The notes beneath the pieces were generated by a model. That model did no database searches, was not told where the DNA came from, and saw nothing but the letters and a program-made list of their open reading frames with translations. From the NCBI GenBank assembly GCA_011037195.1, contig JAAEAF010000376.1:310001-374000 (forward strand): a DNA stretch of 64,000 nucleotides, given 5' to 3'. Source of the DNA: Triatoma infestans. Lineage: Eukaryota > Arthropoda > Insecta > Hemiptera > Reduviidae. The position numbers were made by a program, and so were the translations under genes. Within the stretch, counting starts at the first letter, position 1; each line of letters opens with the position of its first letter. This document shows, in pieces, positions 54,440 through 64,000 of this stretch.

Positions 54440-54920
54440 CTTCCTCTTTCTTCCGGTATAAGGAAGTATTGCGATCGTGCCATATTTTTGAAATTCAATG
54501 TTTTCACCGGAAATACATGCTTTGGGTTACGTTGCATGAAGCTCAAACTTGGTATTCTGTTTAGGTACTACTACCGCATCTGGCACGAAGATTTCGGGCA
54601 TAATTCAAATGTGCGACTTTTCTGGATGTATTTTTTTCTTCAGTTTTTCATGATTTTCTTTGAACTTCGTATACTCTCTACACCCGTAAATACCATATCA
54701 CTCTTCTTGGTAACAGTTTCCCAGGAAAATTGATTTTTTTGTGGATTCTGAACAGTAGCGTTATGATTTCAGGCATACAAGCAAAATCTCCACCACCATG
54801 TTTATGGCCAGCCCAACTAAACATTGTAATCTTGCAATTTTGAAAAAAAATTCTCGATTAAATTGTATAATTACAGTAAGGAAAGTCGTTAGTGTAACAT
54901 TCGCAACATTCTTGATTATT
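54440..54920 (+). repeat. Family X copy, internally deleted
   Basis: Plus strand: TTCCTCTTTCTTCCGGTATA, AGGAAGTATTGCGATCGTGC, ATGTTTTCACCGGAAATACA, AAGCTCAAACTTGGTATTCT, AGGTACTACTACCGCATC, GAAGATTTCGGGCATAATTC and AACAGTAGCGTTATG. It ends in a decayed a end near 54880-54915 (GAAAGTCGTTAGTGTAACAT). The GGCCAGCCCAACTAAACATT block at 54806-54826 is also next to foldback copy 1 (reverse complement near 930). Confidence 0.75.
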
Positions 54921-54944
54921 ATTATAAAAAAAGAGAGTATATGA

Positions 54945-55050
54945 TCTTGGTACTTCCTGTTACTCGGTCAAAGAAAATATCGCGATCGTGTCAAATTTTA
55001 GATACCGCCTTTTCACCGGTAATTCGTTTTTAGTATTATTTATTACAGAG
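54945..55050 (+). repeat. Family X b-end fragment
   Basis: TACTTCCTGTTACTCGG, AATATCGCGATCGTGTCAAA, and CCTTTTCACCGGTAATTCG. Only the end is present. Confidence 0.7.
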
Positions 55051-55329
55051 TACCTTCACGCAAATATGACGCCGAGAACGGAAGAATGTATTGTTATTTA
55101 TTGTAATATTTGGAAATTCATATTTGAAGTTTACCCAAAATGGTTAATCTTTTAGTTTCAGTTGTTGAATCTTTTAATTGCAGTTTATTGTCATTTCTAA
55201 TTTCTGTTAATTCTTCGTCTTCAGTAATGTTTAAATTGGGTGACATTCACGTACATGGAGCAATGATATCTCGGTATAATCATTCGTTTTTTCTGAAAAT
55301 ATTAAATATATTTAAAAAATGTATGGCAT

Positions 55330-56080
55330 ACCGGTTAAAAATTTCGCTTTAGAGGGAAGTTTAGGGTTGCAATTGCGTCAGGATTCTATAAAGATAATTT
55401 TTTTCTGTTAAACTGTTTCAAATAAACATGAAAAGATATTTATGTGTGCAGTTAGTATGCGAGGTTTACAAAAAAAAAGAATCGCGAAAAATTGGAAAGC
55501 AATTCTAATAAAATTTCACTTCCGGTCAATGGATTTCCTGATTGACCTGATCGGCAATGATAATCTATAATTAAGTCTATAGCACAGTGTGTAACCTAGA
55601 ACTTCTCTAAAATTGAAAAAGTATAAGAATCTTTTTTTTTTTTTTTAAATTAGTTGTTTGAGCATTCTCACCGCGAACAAATGATTTTCATAATCAGAAG
55701 ATTATCTCAATACGTGTTTCTGTTGTTTTTTTTTTTAAATAATTTGTCAATAATCATAGGCAATAAGTAAAAGTAAATAGAAAAAATATTGGAGCGTTTT
55801 TGTTTGTTTTTTTTGCAGTAAAAGGCCAAAAATGTAAACTGGAAAACATTACAGTAAAATGGCGCTAATAACCTGAGAAGTTGATGCGCCCCCACCCAAA
55901 AAAAAAAAAAAAAATTAGAGTGAAAATAAGTTACTTCAGGTCGGACGCATTCTGACGGAAACCTTCTTGAATATATCAAATTCGAACTTCACTCGATTTG
56001 CCTTCTTTTTTTTCCAGTGGATACATGTTATGTTGTTCATATAAACAAACTCACACATACGCCCCATTCACTAAAATTCC
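55330..56080 (-). repeat. Family X fragments, decayed
   Basis: Minus-strand words: GCTTTAGAGGGAAGTTTAGG, AACTGTTTCAAATAAAC, AATTTCACTTCCGGTCAATG (to 55535), then after an unclear section, GGTCGGACGCATTCTGACGG, CAAATTCGAACTTCACTCG and AACTCACACATACGCCCC (55920-56065). No complete end. Confidence 0.5.
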
Positions 56081-56950
56081 TACAAAAAAAAATACAACTG
56101 ACAAAAATTAGAAGACCCAATAAATATTGAGACCAGATTACCTTAAACCCTAAACTTTCCTCATTGTTTATTTCCCTCCTCCCTCCTTTTTTAGAATTAT
56201 AATTTATTCCATTTTATTTTTTTCTCCGGAAAAATTCCTGTCTTCAATTTATGCATTTCTCATGATTATCAACATTCATAAAGATTAATAAATACTTAAC
56301 CTGGAATTTTCTGTTTGCAAGGATTTTCGTTAAATATTCATATTTTGTTTTAAAATATATCTACAGATCAATTTAAGCAAGGTAAAACTAGATAAATGTA
56401 AATTGCTAAATAAAAATAAATTTTATCGAGTATTTAGGGAAAAGAGAGAGAGAGAGAGAATAATAGAAAAATTAAAATAAAATAATAGAAATTCATTTCT
56501 TCACTGTTTTTTTTTTTATCACTTTTAACAAACACTAATCACTTGTTCACTTCACTTTTTGTTTTTTCTTGAACTTCACATATTCACTTTGAATTTCACT
56601 TTGGATAAGAAAACAAAAAATTAAACAGAAAAATTTATTAAATTTTTTAATAATTACGTAAAATAAAGGACCCATTTATTAGTTTTGTGTTCTAATATTA
56701 TTTTACTAATATAATTTTTTTTAAGGCAATGTTTTTTTTTCTAATTTTTAAGTTTTTTTTTTGCTTACCGCAAATAACGATGCAGAGAATCATATGTGCA
56801 ATGTTTTGATGATGATTTAAAAGTAATACAGATGTCTTGTGTTGAGCTTAAGTATATCCATTGTTGTATATCGATATTTATTTAGTAGATAATAGGTTAT
56901 CGATTTAAAACTGATAGTTGTTATTGTTAACTTGATGTTAATAAAAGACG
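56081..56950. other. AT-rich, no gene seen
   Basis: AT-rich sequence with a (GA) run at 56441-56458 and long T runs. Nothing coding. Confidence 0.5.
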
Positions 56951-56959
56951 ATAATACCA

Positions 56960-57265
56960 AAGACATGACAATAATAATTTGCGATACAAGTTGGCTGTGT
57001 TAGCGTCAATGTTGTACTGGATAAGTGAAGGCGGTAGACATCCACAGTGGAGATGTGGCTAGTTCCGCCCCCAGACTCTCTCGGCTTGCCACCACGCAAG
57101 TCTCTCTCACTCACTCGATAACACTCTCTCTCTCTCTCTCTCACACACACACATACAGCTACTACTAACAGAAGAGAGACTCCACTATAACAACAAAACT
57201 ACTGCGCCGCCACCAGTCAGCGAGCAATGAGTATTTTTGCACATCATACCATACCTCTGAGTATT
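56960..57265. promoter_or_regulatory. Possible host promoter or 5' UTR (weak)
   Basis: A 300-bp stretch that is richer in C and CpG than the rest (GGCTAGTTCCGCCCCCAGAC near 57056; CTACTGCGCCGCCACCAG near 57200). It also has a long pyrimidine tract: (CTCTC)n at 57107-57143 followed by (AC)n. No TATA, exon or start codon context can be defined. It could equally be an unrecognised LTR or SINE cluster. Confidence 0.2.
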
Positions 57266-57324
57266 CTCGATCATTTCTTCGTCTTCATCATAGTTCCTCC
57301 ATTGTCCAATAAGAAAGTTCAAAA

Positions 57325-58165
57325 ACAAATCTGGTGTGAAATACTACCCCCTCCCTCCCCGAATTAACTCTTACTGGTTATTAACACAGTTATATATAAA
57401 ATGAAAACTTTTCTTTAAAAATCAAACTTAACTCAGTCGACCCAACATAAATGTATTGATGTTGTAGTGCTGGGAGACAAGTATAGAATATATATATCCA
57501 GACACGTATAGAAATGATTACATTGTAGTCCAGAAGTGAACACCAATACATTTGGAATTAACATTGTACATTCTTCACAACCTCTTAGAAACAATTATTA
57601 CAGTAAAATCTGACAAATACAAGTTAGCAATCTAAGTTTAAAAGTAATGGTTAGAATCAGTTTCGAGAAAAATAAAAAAAAACAATTCCGTAATGTCGCA
57701 ATTCTGGCTCAAAGATTTTCTTGAAATTAGGAATTCTAGCAATGCGATTTAGCATTCAAGTTGACAATATTCTGAATAAGTCTACTGCAAAATATGAGTG
57801 AAACTTTGGTTTATAATAAATCACTGAAAAAGTCACAACAAGTTAGTCTTTTGAATAAGAATGACCGCAGAATTTTAAAAGATTCAAAAATAAAATAAAG
57901 TTTATAGTTTCGGTTCTTTGACAAAAACATGCGTATCGGATACGGCAGTGATATGTAAGCGGAATATCATCGAATAACATCATATTTCTGCGAGATTTCG
58001 TGTTTCGAGATATGTTGTTCATACGCATATATACTATTCCTAATTTTATTTTTCTTTTAATCAAGTGGAAAGCATGCATTTCCAGAGAAAAAAATCAATT
58101 TCGAGAATTTGATATAATCACTGTATTTTTTTTCTTATAGAAATAAGAAAACGTAAAAAGAAAAG
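57325..58165 (-). repeat. Family X copy, near full length
   Basis: The a end is at 57328-57350 (CAAATCTGGTGTGAAATAC). Then CAAGTTAGCAATCTAAGTTT, TCGCAATTCTGGCTCAAAG, AGGAATTCTAGCAATGCG, CGTATCGGATACGGCAGTG, TGCGAGATTTCGTGTTTCG and ATGCATTTCCAGAGAAAAAA. The b end is at 58100-58160 (GATATAATCACTGTATTTTT, ACGTAAAAAG). About 0.84 kb. Confidence 0.75.
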
Positions 58166-58550
58166 GAAGCAGGAAAAACATCATGAAAAGAAAGATATAT
58201 TGAACCAAAAAAAAGAAATCATAAATAAGGTATTAAAGTGCTTTATAGATGAGCTGAGAGATGGTTTTTCAAGTAGCATCTGCTTACGTAGAAAGCTTGT
58301 AAGCTTTCCTGGAAAGCTCACTTCAGAGGAGAAGGGAAAAACGCTTTTCTGTAATATCATGTTTCATTCACTTTCACTATCATTCTATACTTATTTTTTC
58401 GTTCGCTTATTTTATTTTATTTATATTTTTACATTATTATAGAAAAATGTAAGTAAAAATTAGCTAAAACTATACAATATCCGATCATTAAAGTGATATA
58501 GTGCAGCGAATATGTCAATTTTCTTTTTCTTTTTTTTTATGATAGATGAA
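58166..58550. other. No gene seen
   Basis: AT-rich. The 80-codon plus-strand frame at 58200-58442 starts Lys-rich and ends in a hydrophobic AT-rich translation; I do not support it as a gene. Confidence 0.45.
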
Positions 58551-58554
58551 TAAG

Positions 58555-59040
58555 TTTGCTGCGCAGAGCTGGAAAGCATCAGAGATATTTTCCGTGATAG
58601 CTTGCTTCTTCGGGCGTTCGCCCGTCATCAGGATGTTTTTGTCAAACAGTATGATATCACATCTCTTTGATCATAGTTGCTGTGGTGGTTGGTTCCGCAG
58701 AGCTAGAAGGCATGAGAGACATTTTCCGTGGTAGCCTGATGCATTGTGGTCATCGACCGTTTTCGGGGCGTTCGCCCCATTTCAGGATGCGTTTTTCAGA
58801 CAGTGTGACAAACAGACTTGCACAGAGCAAATTCAGTTTTACACATTTCTGAAGATGGGCGAACGCCCGAAAAACCGGTTCGATGACCACAAACTGAAGC
58901 AGGCTACCATGAAAATGTCTTGATGATCTCTTTGATCAGTTATTACACATGTTTGACACAAAACACCTGATGATGGACGAACGCCCGAAAACGGTCGATG
59001 GCCACAAAAAAAGCAGGCTTCACGGAAAAATATTTGACTA
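58555..59040. mobile_element. Nested foldback element (relative of family F)
   Basis: Two left-type ends are followed by two right-type ends. Left-type: CTTCGGGCGTTCGCCCGTC at 58607-58625 and GTTTTCGGGGCGTTCGCCCC at 58760-58779. Right-type: GATGGGCGAACGCCCGAAAA at 58853-58872 and GATGGACGAACGCCCGAAAA at 58972-58991. The outer blocks (GATATTTTCCGTGATAGC at 58582; GCAGGCTTCACGGAAAA at 59013) and inner blocks (GACATTTTCCGTGGTAGCCT near 58718; AGGCTACCATGAAAATGTC near 58901) are likewise paired. This is the pattern of one foldback inserted in the loop of another, or a duplicated stem. The left end ATTTTCCGTGATAGCTTGC resembles family F's ATTTTATCCGTCGTAGCATGC-type end. No protein. Confidence 0.78.
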
Positions 59041-59084
59041 AAAAGTTTATTAAAAGAAAAATCCAAAAAATAAGGAAACCAATC

Positions 59085-59175
59085 GTATGGAGTTTCGCAC
59101 CAGATTTTTTCTTAAGTGTTTTCAAACTCAATTTCGAAAATACACCCCAGATCGCAATAGTTTCTTGGAGCGGCG
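59085..59175. repeat. Family X remnants
   Basis: GAGTTTCGCACCAGATTTTT (a-end like, plus orientation) is followed directly by CAAACTCAATTTCGAAAATA and CAGATCGCAATAGTTTCTTG (b-end like, minus orientation). Two X ends lie back to back, probably after deletion. Confidence 0.55.
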
Positions 59176-59600
59176 TACCATTGCGAATGTCTTACTTTTT
59201 ATACTGGAGTCGTGAGGAGAGAAATTAGGTTTGATAAATTGAATAAGATAATGGCACTAATATACTGTAAGTACAACTAATCTAAGAAGACATAAATAAT
59301 GTAGCTAAAGTTTACACTAACTGCACTGGACTTTATAATGAAAATGATAGAATGAATGGTGAGAGTAAAGATCTGACACGATGCGATGTACAGTTGTATG
59401 GTTGTATCTGATAGATATCCTCTATATAGATTCCCACTGGCTTATATCCACAGGTTCTCCCACTCTAGCCTGCCTAAGTCAAAGAGTAGTCTCTGTTAAC
59501 CAGAGAGGGCCTCTCTTCTCTCTGCTGTGGTTGCATTATCTTTGCGGTACCATTACACTTTTCATTAAAATTCAAACAAATACAACAATGTATTGTACTT
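59176..59600. other. No gene seen
   Basis: Nothing recognised. The 84-codon plus-strand frame at 59381-59635 overlaps foldback copy 6 and has no visible motif. Confidence 0.4.
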
Positions 59601-59605
59601 TTAGA

Positions 59606-59770
59606 ATATGTGGTTGGATCCGCAATGTTGGATAATATCTCTGATTTTATCCGTCCTTAATTCGTTTTCTTCTTGGTTTTCATCGGTTACGGGTAACTGC
59701 CATAAATGCCAGAGTAAGACTGTCCATTCGTGTATAGAGAGTAATCTAATATAATAATCATTATTGTTGA
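59606..59770 (+). mobile_element. Foldback element family F, left-half fragment (copy 6)
   Basis: TATGTGGTTGGATCCGCAAT, GTTGGATAATATCTCTGATT and TTATCCGTCC match the left terminus of family F. GTTTTCATCGGTTACGGGTA and GCCAGAGTAAGACTGTCC continue in the way the left arms do in copies 3 and 4. The right arm is missing. Confidence 0.68.
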
Positions 59771-60585
59771 TTTTAATCCACTGTGTGAATGTTTTTCACT
59801 CAATGAAAAATAACAAAACAATACTTTATCAAATCTGTCTAAACTGTTACAACAATTAACGCCATACGGATTAATATGTCTCGTTACTCTTCAGTCTACA
59901 ATGACAGCAACAAGTTTAAAATATTTTACTGAAAAAAAGTAATGGAATTCGAAACAAATTTAATCAACAATTTTTACTTTCTCTTGCAGTAAACGTTGAA
60001 AAATGTGAAACATTGAATTTTCAAAACAGATATATGTATGTGTGTTTTTTTGTATTTGGGATATATTTTTCACCAGTACATACAAACATAGGGGAAAAAT
60101 AAAACATTTCTTTTCCTCAAGGGACCTTAAAACATGTAATACTATGGAAATTCAAGTTTTAGAAGAAAGTCAAACCTCTGAAGGTCATCTCTACATCACA
60201 GAAAGTAAATGAAGTTGTTAAAAACTTAATAGTTTTGTTTCAGTTCTACAAAACCACCAGCATATCCCATTATTCATTTTCTTTTTAAGCAAGTTATCAT
60301 TGATTAGATTCCCAAAGGGAAGAATAAAATGGCATCAGAATTGGGAATAAATTTCACTTTGTTAGAACAATCTAGTTTTAAATGCTAGTTGGTTCAGTTA
60401 TGTGAACAATGATTTACTGAATCCTCGTCAGACAATTATGATTTTACATCTCTGTGGAAGTTAGCGAAAAAGGAGTAAAACAGATTAGTTCCTTAATTTA
60501 TATGGATTACATGTTATTTTGGAAAAAGTACTAATATCTCTAGTGAATTTTGCAGTAATATATCTTGCGAGGACAAGAAATTTGT
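59771..60585. other. No gene seen; X traces
   Basis: Decayed X words near 59975-60200 (TTTTACTTTCTCTTGCAGT, TTTTCCTCAAGGGACCTTAA). The rest has no recognisable feature, although some of 60230-60580 could be the badly decayed 5' part of the RTE copy that follows. Confidence 0.4.
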
Positions 60586-61201
60586 CTTAAAAACCACTTT
60601 CAAAGTGATCGCTTAAAAGAGAATATGCCAGAAGAATGGTTTACGAGTATAATATGCATGGTTCATAAAAACCCTCTTTAAGCATCAACTCATTACTAAA
60701 TTCAACTTACATATAAGTTGCTTTTGAACATCTTGGTGTGGCAGGGAACTTCTTTATATAGAAAAGGATACAGGGCCATATCTTTGTGGATTCTGTGCTG
60801 GCAGATCAACTAGCGATCAGTTTTTCAAGATGAGATAGATTCTGGAAAAAATCCTCGATTACAGAATTAAAAAAAAACTTAGCGATTTTAAATGCTTAAA
60901 ACATTACGATAAACAGGAGCTAGCGCTGTATGGCAATCTAAGAACAGGGTGTGAGGAAGCTGATCTGCATAAGGCTGAATTCTGACTGAGGTGGAAAACT
61001 GTGTCAGGGTTAAGGCTGAAAACTGTTGATACTCAGAAACTATCAAAGATTTTGTGGATGGATTGAGGCCTGGTGATGCAGTAACTTGTCTTTTGTTCAA
61101 TGTTGCCCCAGAGAAAGTAATGCGCGATTCGAGCGTAGAAATGTGTGGGCACATACTTCATACGAGCAAGCAGATTTATAATTAGTTGTGCCAGATGATA
61201 G

Positions 61202-61593
61202 TGTAACGCAGCCACTGGTGCCATCTAGGAGAGAAAGCAGGTAACTCAAGTTCTTCTAGTGGCCGCTAGGAAGCGCTGGCGGCGAGCTCTAGTACTTTCT
61301 AGAACAATCGATAACCTTCTAGACCCTTCTCCACCGGTATAAATAGTCGGAAAACAGAGAGTTTAGAGAGATTCTGATACAAACGAAGTGTGCGTTTGTG
61401 AAAAGTGTATAAAAAGTGAACAAAGTGAACTTTTGTTGGTTTAAGTGTGAATTAATTGTTATTAAGTGTTGTATTTGTAATTTATTGTGTAAAACAATAA
61501 ATTGGTTTGTCTTATTGAATTTTAGAGTATTTTATCTAAACGAACCCACTTAGAACTAGTTGCAGTAGCTAGTTCAGAGGGAAAAACGTTACA
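61202..61593 (+). mobile_element. Solo LTR, 392 bp, inside the RTE relic
   Basis: Starts TGTAACG (61202-61208) and ends CGTTACA (61587-61593), a perfect 7-bp terminal inversion. A TATAAATA box is at 61338-61345 and a polyadenylation signal AATAAA at 61497-61502, giving U3, R and U5 in the plus direction. Removing it rejoins GATGAT and ATTGATATCATAGGC of the host RT. The flanks ATAG (61198-61201) and ATAT (61594-61597) look like a 4-bp target duplication with one changed base. No gag or pol. Termini similar to those of the 1331-bp LTR at 12.85 kb (TGTTACG...CGCTACA), so both may be Ty3/gypsy-like. Such an LTR may have promoter activity; none is shown. Confidence 0.88.
61338..61345 (+). promoter_or_regulatory. 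TATA box of the solo LTR
   Basis: TATAAATA preceded by CTCCACCGG. Transcription would start about 25-30 bp downstream, near 61370, in the middle part of the LTR. Confidence 0.6.
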
Positions 61594-61824
61594 ATATTGA
61601 TATCATAGGCAGACTGAAAGAAATTTCAAGGATGCCTTTCGTCAAACAAAAGACCAGCCAGGAATATGGGGCCTAGTCTGATCTGTCAACGGTTCCCCCC
61701 TGTAGAAATACGTTCCCGTAAAAATTGGGTTATATCTAGATATATACTACTGGGACGAATCACGGATGCAATTCATAAATTCATTCAATATACCTATAAA
61801 TGAATAAATTAAAAAAAAAAAAGT

Positions 61825-62315
61825 ATGCTAAGAAAACTGGGGTAAAACACACACACACACACATACGGACTTTTCCTTACTCCTGTTAATGGACTTATAT
61901 ACAAAATACAAATTTTCTTTAAATTTCAAAATTGCTCATTTCTCCAAAGGTACAGATGATGGTGGGACGGGACAAGTGCCAACCTACGAACAGAGGCAGC
62001 TAGAGAATATTATATTACAGATAGCCAATAATATTTCAAAGTCTATTAATGTTACAGTTCAAGAAATGTAAATAGTGCATATAGCTAATTTTTACGCAGG
62101 TAATTAGTAGTTTAGTCCAGGAATTTCTGCAGGACATAAATTATTTGCCCAAGCATCTGTGATTTGGTTCGAAAAAAAAAAAAAGAAAGTTTTTTCCGGT
62201 CTGAGAGGGCCACCAAACATTTATTTCCTGACTACTGACTGGAAACTGAATTTAGGAAATTTGACACTATCACAGTACTTTCTCTTACTAGGAGGAAGAG
62301 AAAATAAAAAAAAAT
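61825..62315 (-). repeat. Family X copy, short
   Basis: A decayed a end at 61838-61885 has an (AC)n in place of the usual motif (GGGTAAAACACACACACACA). Then CAAAATTGCTCATTTCTCC, GATGATGGTGGGACGGGAC, later TATTTCCTGACTACTGACTG and the b end (GACACTATCACAGTACTTTC, TCTTACTAGGAGGAAGAG, AAAATAAAAA) to about 62310. The middle is deleted. Confidence 0.65.
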
Positions 62316-62755
62316 ATAAACAAATAAATAATTTTAATAATCTTAGAAATCCCGGGAGAGTTTTAAACGATCGTACTGGCAATAAAATAGTGAAATCGGT
62401 CAGGATGTTGGGTTTTAAAGTGTAACATTAGTTCGGGGTGAGAGAAAGAGAGAGAGAATAAATGAGAAAGAGAGAAGTCAGCAACCCGTGAACAACAAAC
62501 TATGATACATATAGATAGACAAAACTTAACTTTATATATAAATTATGAGGTCAGCGCAAAATTATTGTACACTTGTGAAAACGAACTATGATGGAAAATT
62601 ATGTGGCTTTTCAAATGTTTTATAATATAATATAAACTGTGCAAAAGTGAACAACAAACTGCAAGGTATCACTTTACATTTTTACTGTTAACAGTTTTCA
62701 ACTTTTTTTTTTAATTACTGTTAATCAACTTCGCTAACATTTTGAGCAAAAATAA
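62316..62755. other. No gene seen
   Basis: AT-rich sequence with a (GA) run near 62440-62458. The 88-codon frame at 62159-62425 is partly X. Confidence 0.45.
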
Positions 62756-62759
62756 AGAG

Positions 62760-62830
62760 TAAATTCACGGTGTGAAACAATCACATGATTTACATCTAGA
62801 GGTGTTTTACAATAAATTTCTAATTGGCAA
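62760..62830 (-). repeat. Family X a-end fragment
   Basis: CACGGTGTGAAACAATCACATGATTTACAT-type sequence (GTGTGAAACAATCACATG) shows the a-end motif. No further X is recognised downstream. Confidence 0.5.
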
Positions 62831-64000
62831 ACTCTTTATATGATGATACAATATATTTATATGCCTTTAGTAAAGGTAACATGGTTGGTGAAACTAGACG
62901 GTAATGAAATGGCATTCTATAAAGACGTGAAGTTGCAGATCCTTCACAGAAACCACCCAAATTCAATATATTCACGCTTTTTAAATTTTTAGGAACTACA
63001 TTTAGGTAACATTGCAATGGGCTAATAAAGCACTCCCCACCCTAGGTTCACTGCAATTCTCCCTCATGTTCGTAAGGGGGCAAACTAAAAGGAACTGGAA
63101 GGAGAGGTTCAGCCGCCTGTATACAAGAGCTTGTACTTCTAAAGAGAGGAAAATTATTTGAACCATCGAAGGCAATACTAAGTTTTCTAAAGTTGCATAA
63201 CCATCTAAATCATGAAGTCATTTAAAGAACTTTTAACAATGTAAAGTTTTCTAAAGTTACATGACCTTGGAGCCAATTTCTTCAGGACACCATGGCCTTT
63301 GACAACAACATATTTACTGAAGGTTGGTCTCGCTACATGTTCATTTGGCGCACACATATATCAAGTATTTTCCGAGTGTATCGAGTCATAAAGTGAGCAT
63401 ATAAATAAAAATAAAAAATAACAATATTTTGTTGTCAATATATTGGACGGAATAGAGAAAAACGAAATGGAATAATTGAGAGAAGATAAAAAAAAAATGG
63501 GATCGACATTTTTCAGAAAGAACCGTTCATTATGAGCTAAAGAACAATGAAACAAAAGAGGGAAATGACATGCGGATGGAATGGGTATCTCCTCTTCCTG
63601 CAACCTACTAAAAAAAGAGATATCAATGTCACTTTTTTCCCGCTTAAAACCTCTCTTTTCTGGAAAGAATGCTGAAATAATATACATCCTAAAATCTGAA
63701 CTTAAATAAACGAATTTATCCATTTTTTTGATAAAGGCAACGTTTTTCTAATAATGTTATATGTTTTTATCGTATATTTGTCCTTCTCAAAAGTTCTCAG
63801 TGCAATCTAGAAGACATCAATCAGCCTGGGCTACTTATACGCAAAAAATGCAATTACGACTTAAGAGGCTCAGAGCTCTAATATAAATATAGTCGGTATT
63901 TTTCTTGTATTGACTGACCTATTTTAAATATTCAGATGCAGGGGATTGAATCTGTGGTCATTAAATTAATTTGGCTGAAGAAATCAGGAGCATTTTTTTA
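62831..64000. other. No gene seen to the end of the window
   Basis: Mixed composition. The 120-codon minus-strand frame at 63361-63723 is Phe/Ser-rich and low complexity. 63000-63110 is slightly GC-richer (CACTCCCCACCCTAGG). Nothing recognised. Confidence 0.45.

Larger units (their letters stand above)
60590..61690 (+). pseudogene. RTE-type reverse transcriptase relic, split by a solo LTR
   Basis: In shifting frames: ENMPEEWFTSIICMVHKN (from about 60620), CGFCAGRSTSDQFFKMR, a stop, ILEKILDYRI (60787-60868), then VDGLRPGDAVTCLLFNVAPE (61054-61113) and KVMRDSSVEMCGH. The catalytic box follows: VVPDD at about 61185-61199 (the family has LAYADD), interrupted by an LTR at 61202-61593. It then resumes as IDIIGRLKE from 61594. 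These are RT blocks of the RTE clade (QCGFRPGRSTTDQIF, DGLRQGDALSCLLFNIALE, YADDIDIIGR). A stretch of RT between 60870 and 60930 is deleted (the FVDFKAAYD aspartate region is missing). Multiple stops and frameshifts; Tyr-Ala of YADD is already Val-Pro, so it was decaying before or after insertion. The recognisable part ends about 61690. Confidence 0.85.

Noticed and set aside
63361..63723. 120-codon minus-strand frame
   Set aside because: Phe/Ser/Leu-rich translation of AT-rich sequence, with no motif or context.

Overview
This window is eukaryotic, AT-rich and made almost entirely of transposable-element debris and simple repeats. I found no convincing host protein-coding gene, no exon-intron structure, no tRNA, rRNA or snRNA gene, and no CRISPR array. 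The retroelement fragments resemble families I know best from arthropods: an RTE-type reverse transcriptase (RT), Jockey-type and CR1/Crack-type RTs, an I/R1-like RNase H tail, Tc1/mariner and hAT remnants. I therefore favour an arthropod, probably an insect with a large repeat-rich genome. That is inference, because no host gene is available to test it.

The background of the whole window is one old, divergent dispersed family, called here family X. A complete unit seems to be about 0.9-1.0 kb. One end (the 'b end') is an imperfect hairpin of the type AGTAAGAGGAAGTA next to a CGATCGTGTCAAATTT motif. The other end (the 'a end') carries a motif like GTGTGAGTGTTTCACACC. About 25 to 30 pieces lie in both orientations. 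Many of the window's (CA/TG)n microsatellites sit at the same internal position of X. In this annotation the + strand of X is the one that reads CGATCGTGTCAAATTT.

Younger insertions lie in and around this background. From left to right: a tRNA-derived SINE (1.65 kb); foldback (inverted-repeat) elements of one family F at 0.7, 6.1, 16.6, 37.6, 47.9 and 59.6 kb; an RNase H-bearing LINE tail (7.7-8.2 kb); a 94-bp retroposed insert with a 16-bp target duplication (10.85 kb); an LTR-like element at 12.65-14.3 kb split by a 1.33-kb solo LTR, with an uninterrupted relative at 18.4-18.7 kb; a CR1/Crack-like LINE with an open 562-aa RT frame (21.5-23.8 kb, minus strand); short-period tandem arrays at 34.3, 46.0 and 51.6 kb; a 1.1-kb element with long inverted arms (43.4-44.5 kb); a candidate solo LTR (46.2-46.8 kb); Tc1/mariner (52.5 kb) and Jockey (53.8-54.2 kb) remnants; a nested foldback (58.6-59.0 kb); and an RTE reverse-transcriptase relic (60.6-61.7 kb) split exactly at its catalytic YADD box by a 392-bp solo LTR.

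The elements do not work together as a pathway. The window records successive layers of transposition: X first, then foldbacks and SINEs in X, then LTR elements inside older repeats. Only the CR1/Crack-like LINE keeps a long open frame, and it lacks its endonuclease. Most other short open frames are read-throughs of repeats.
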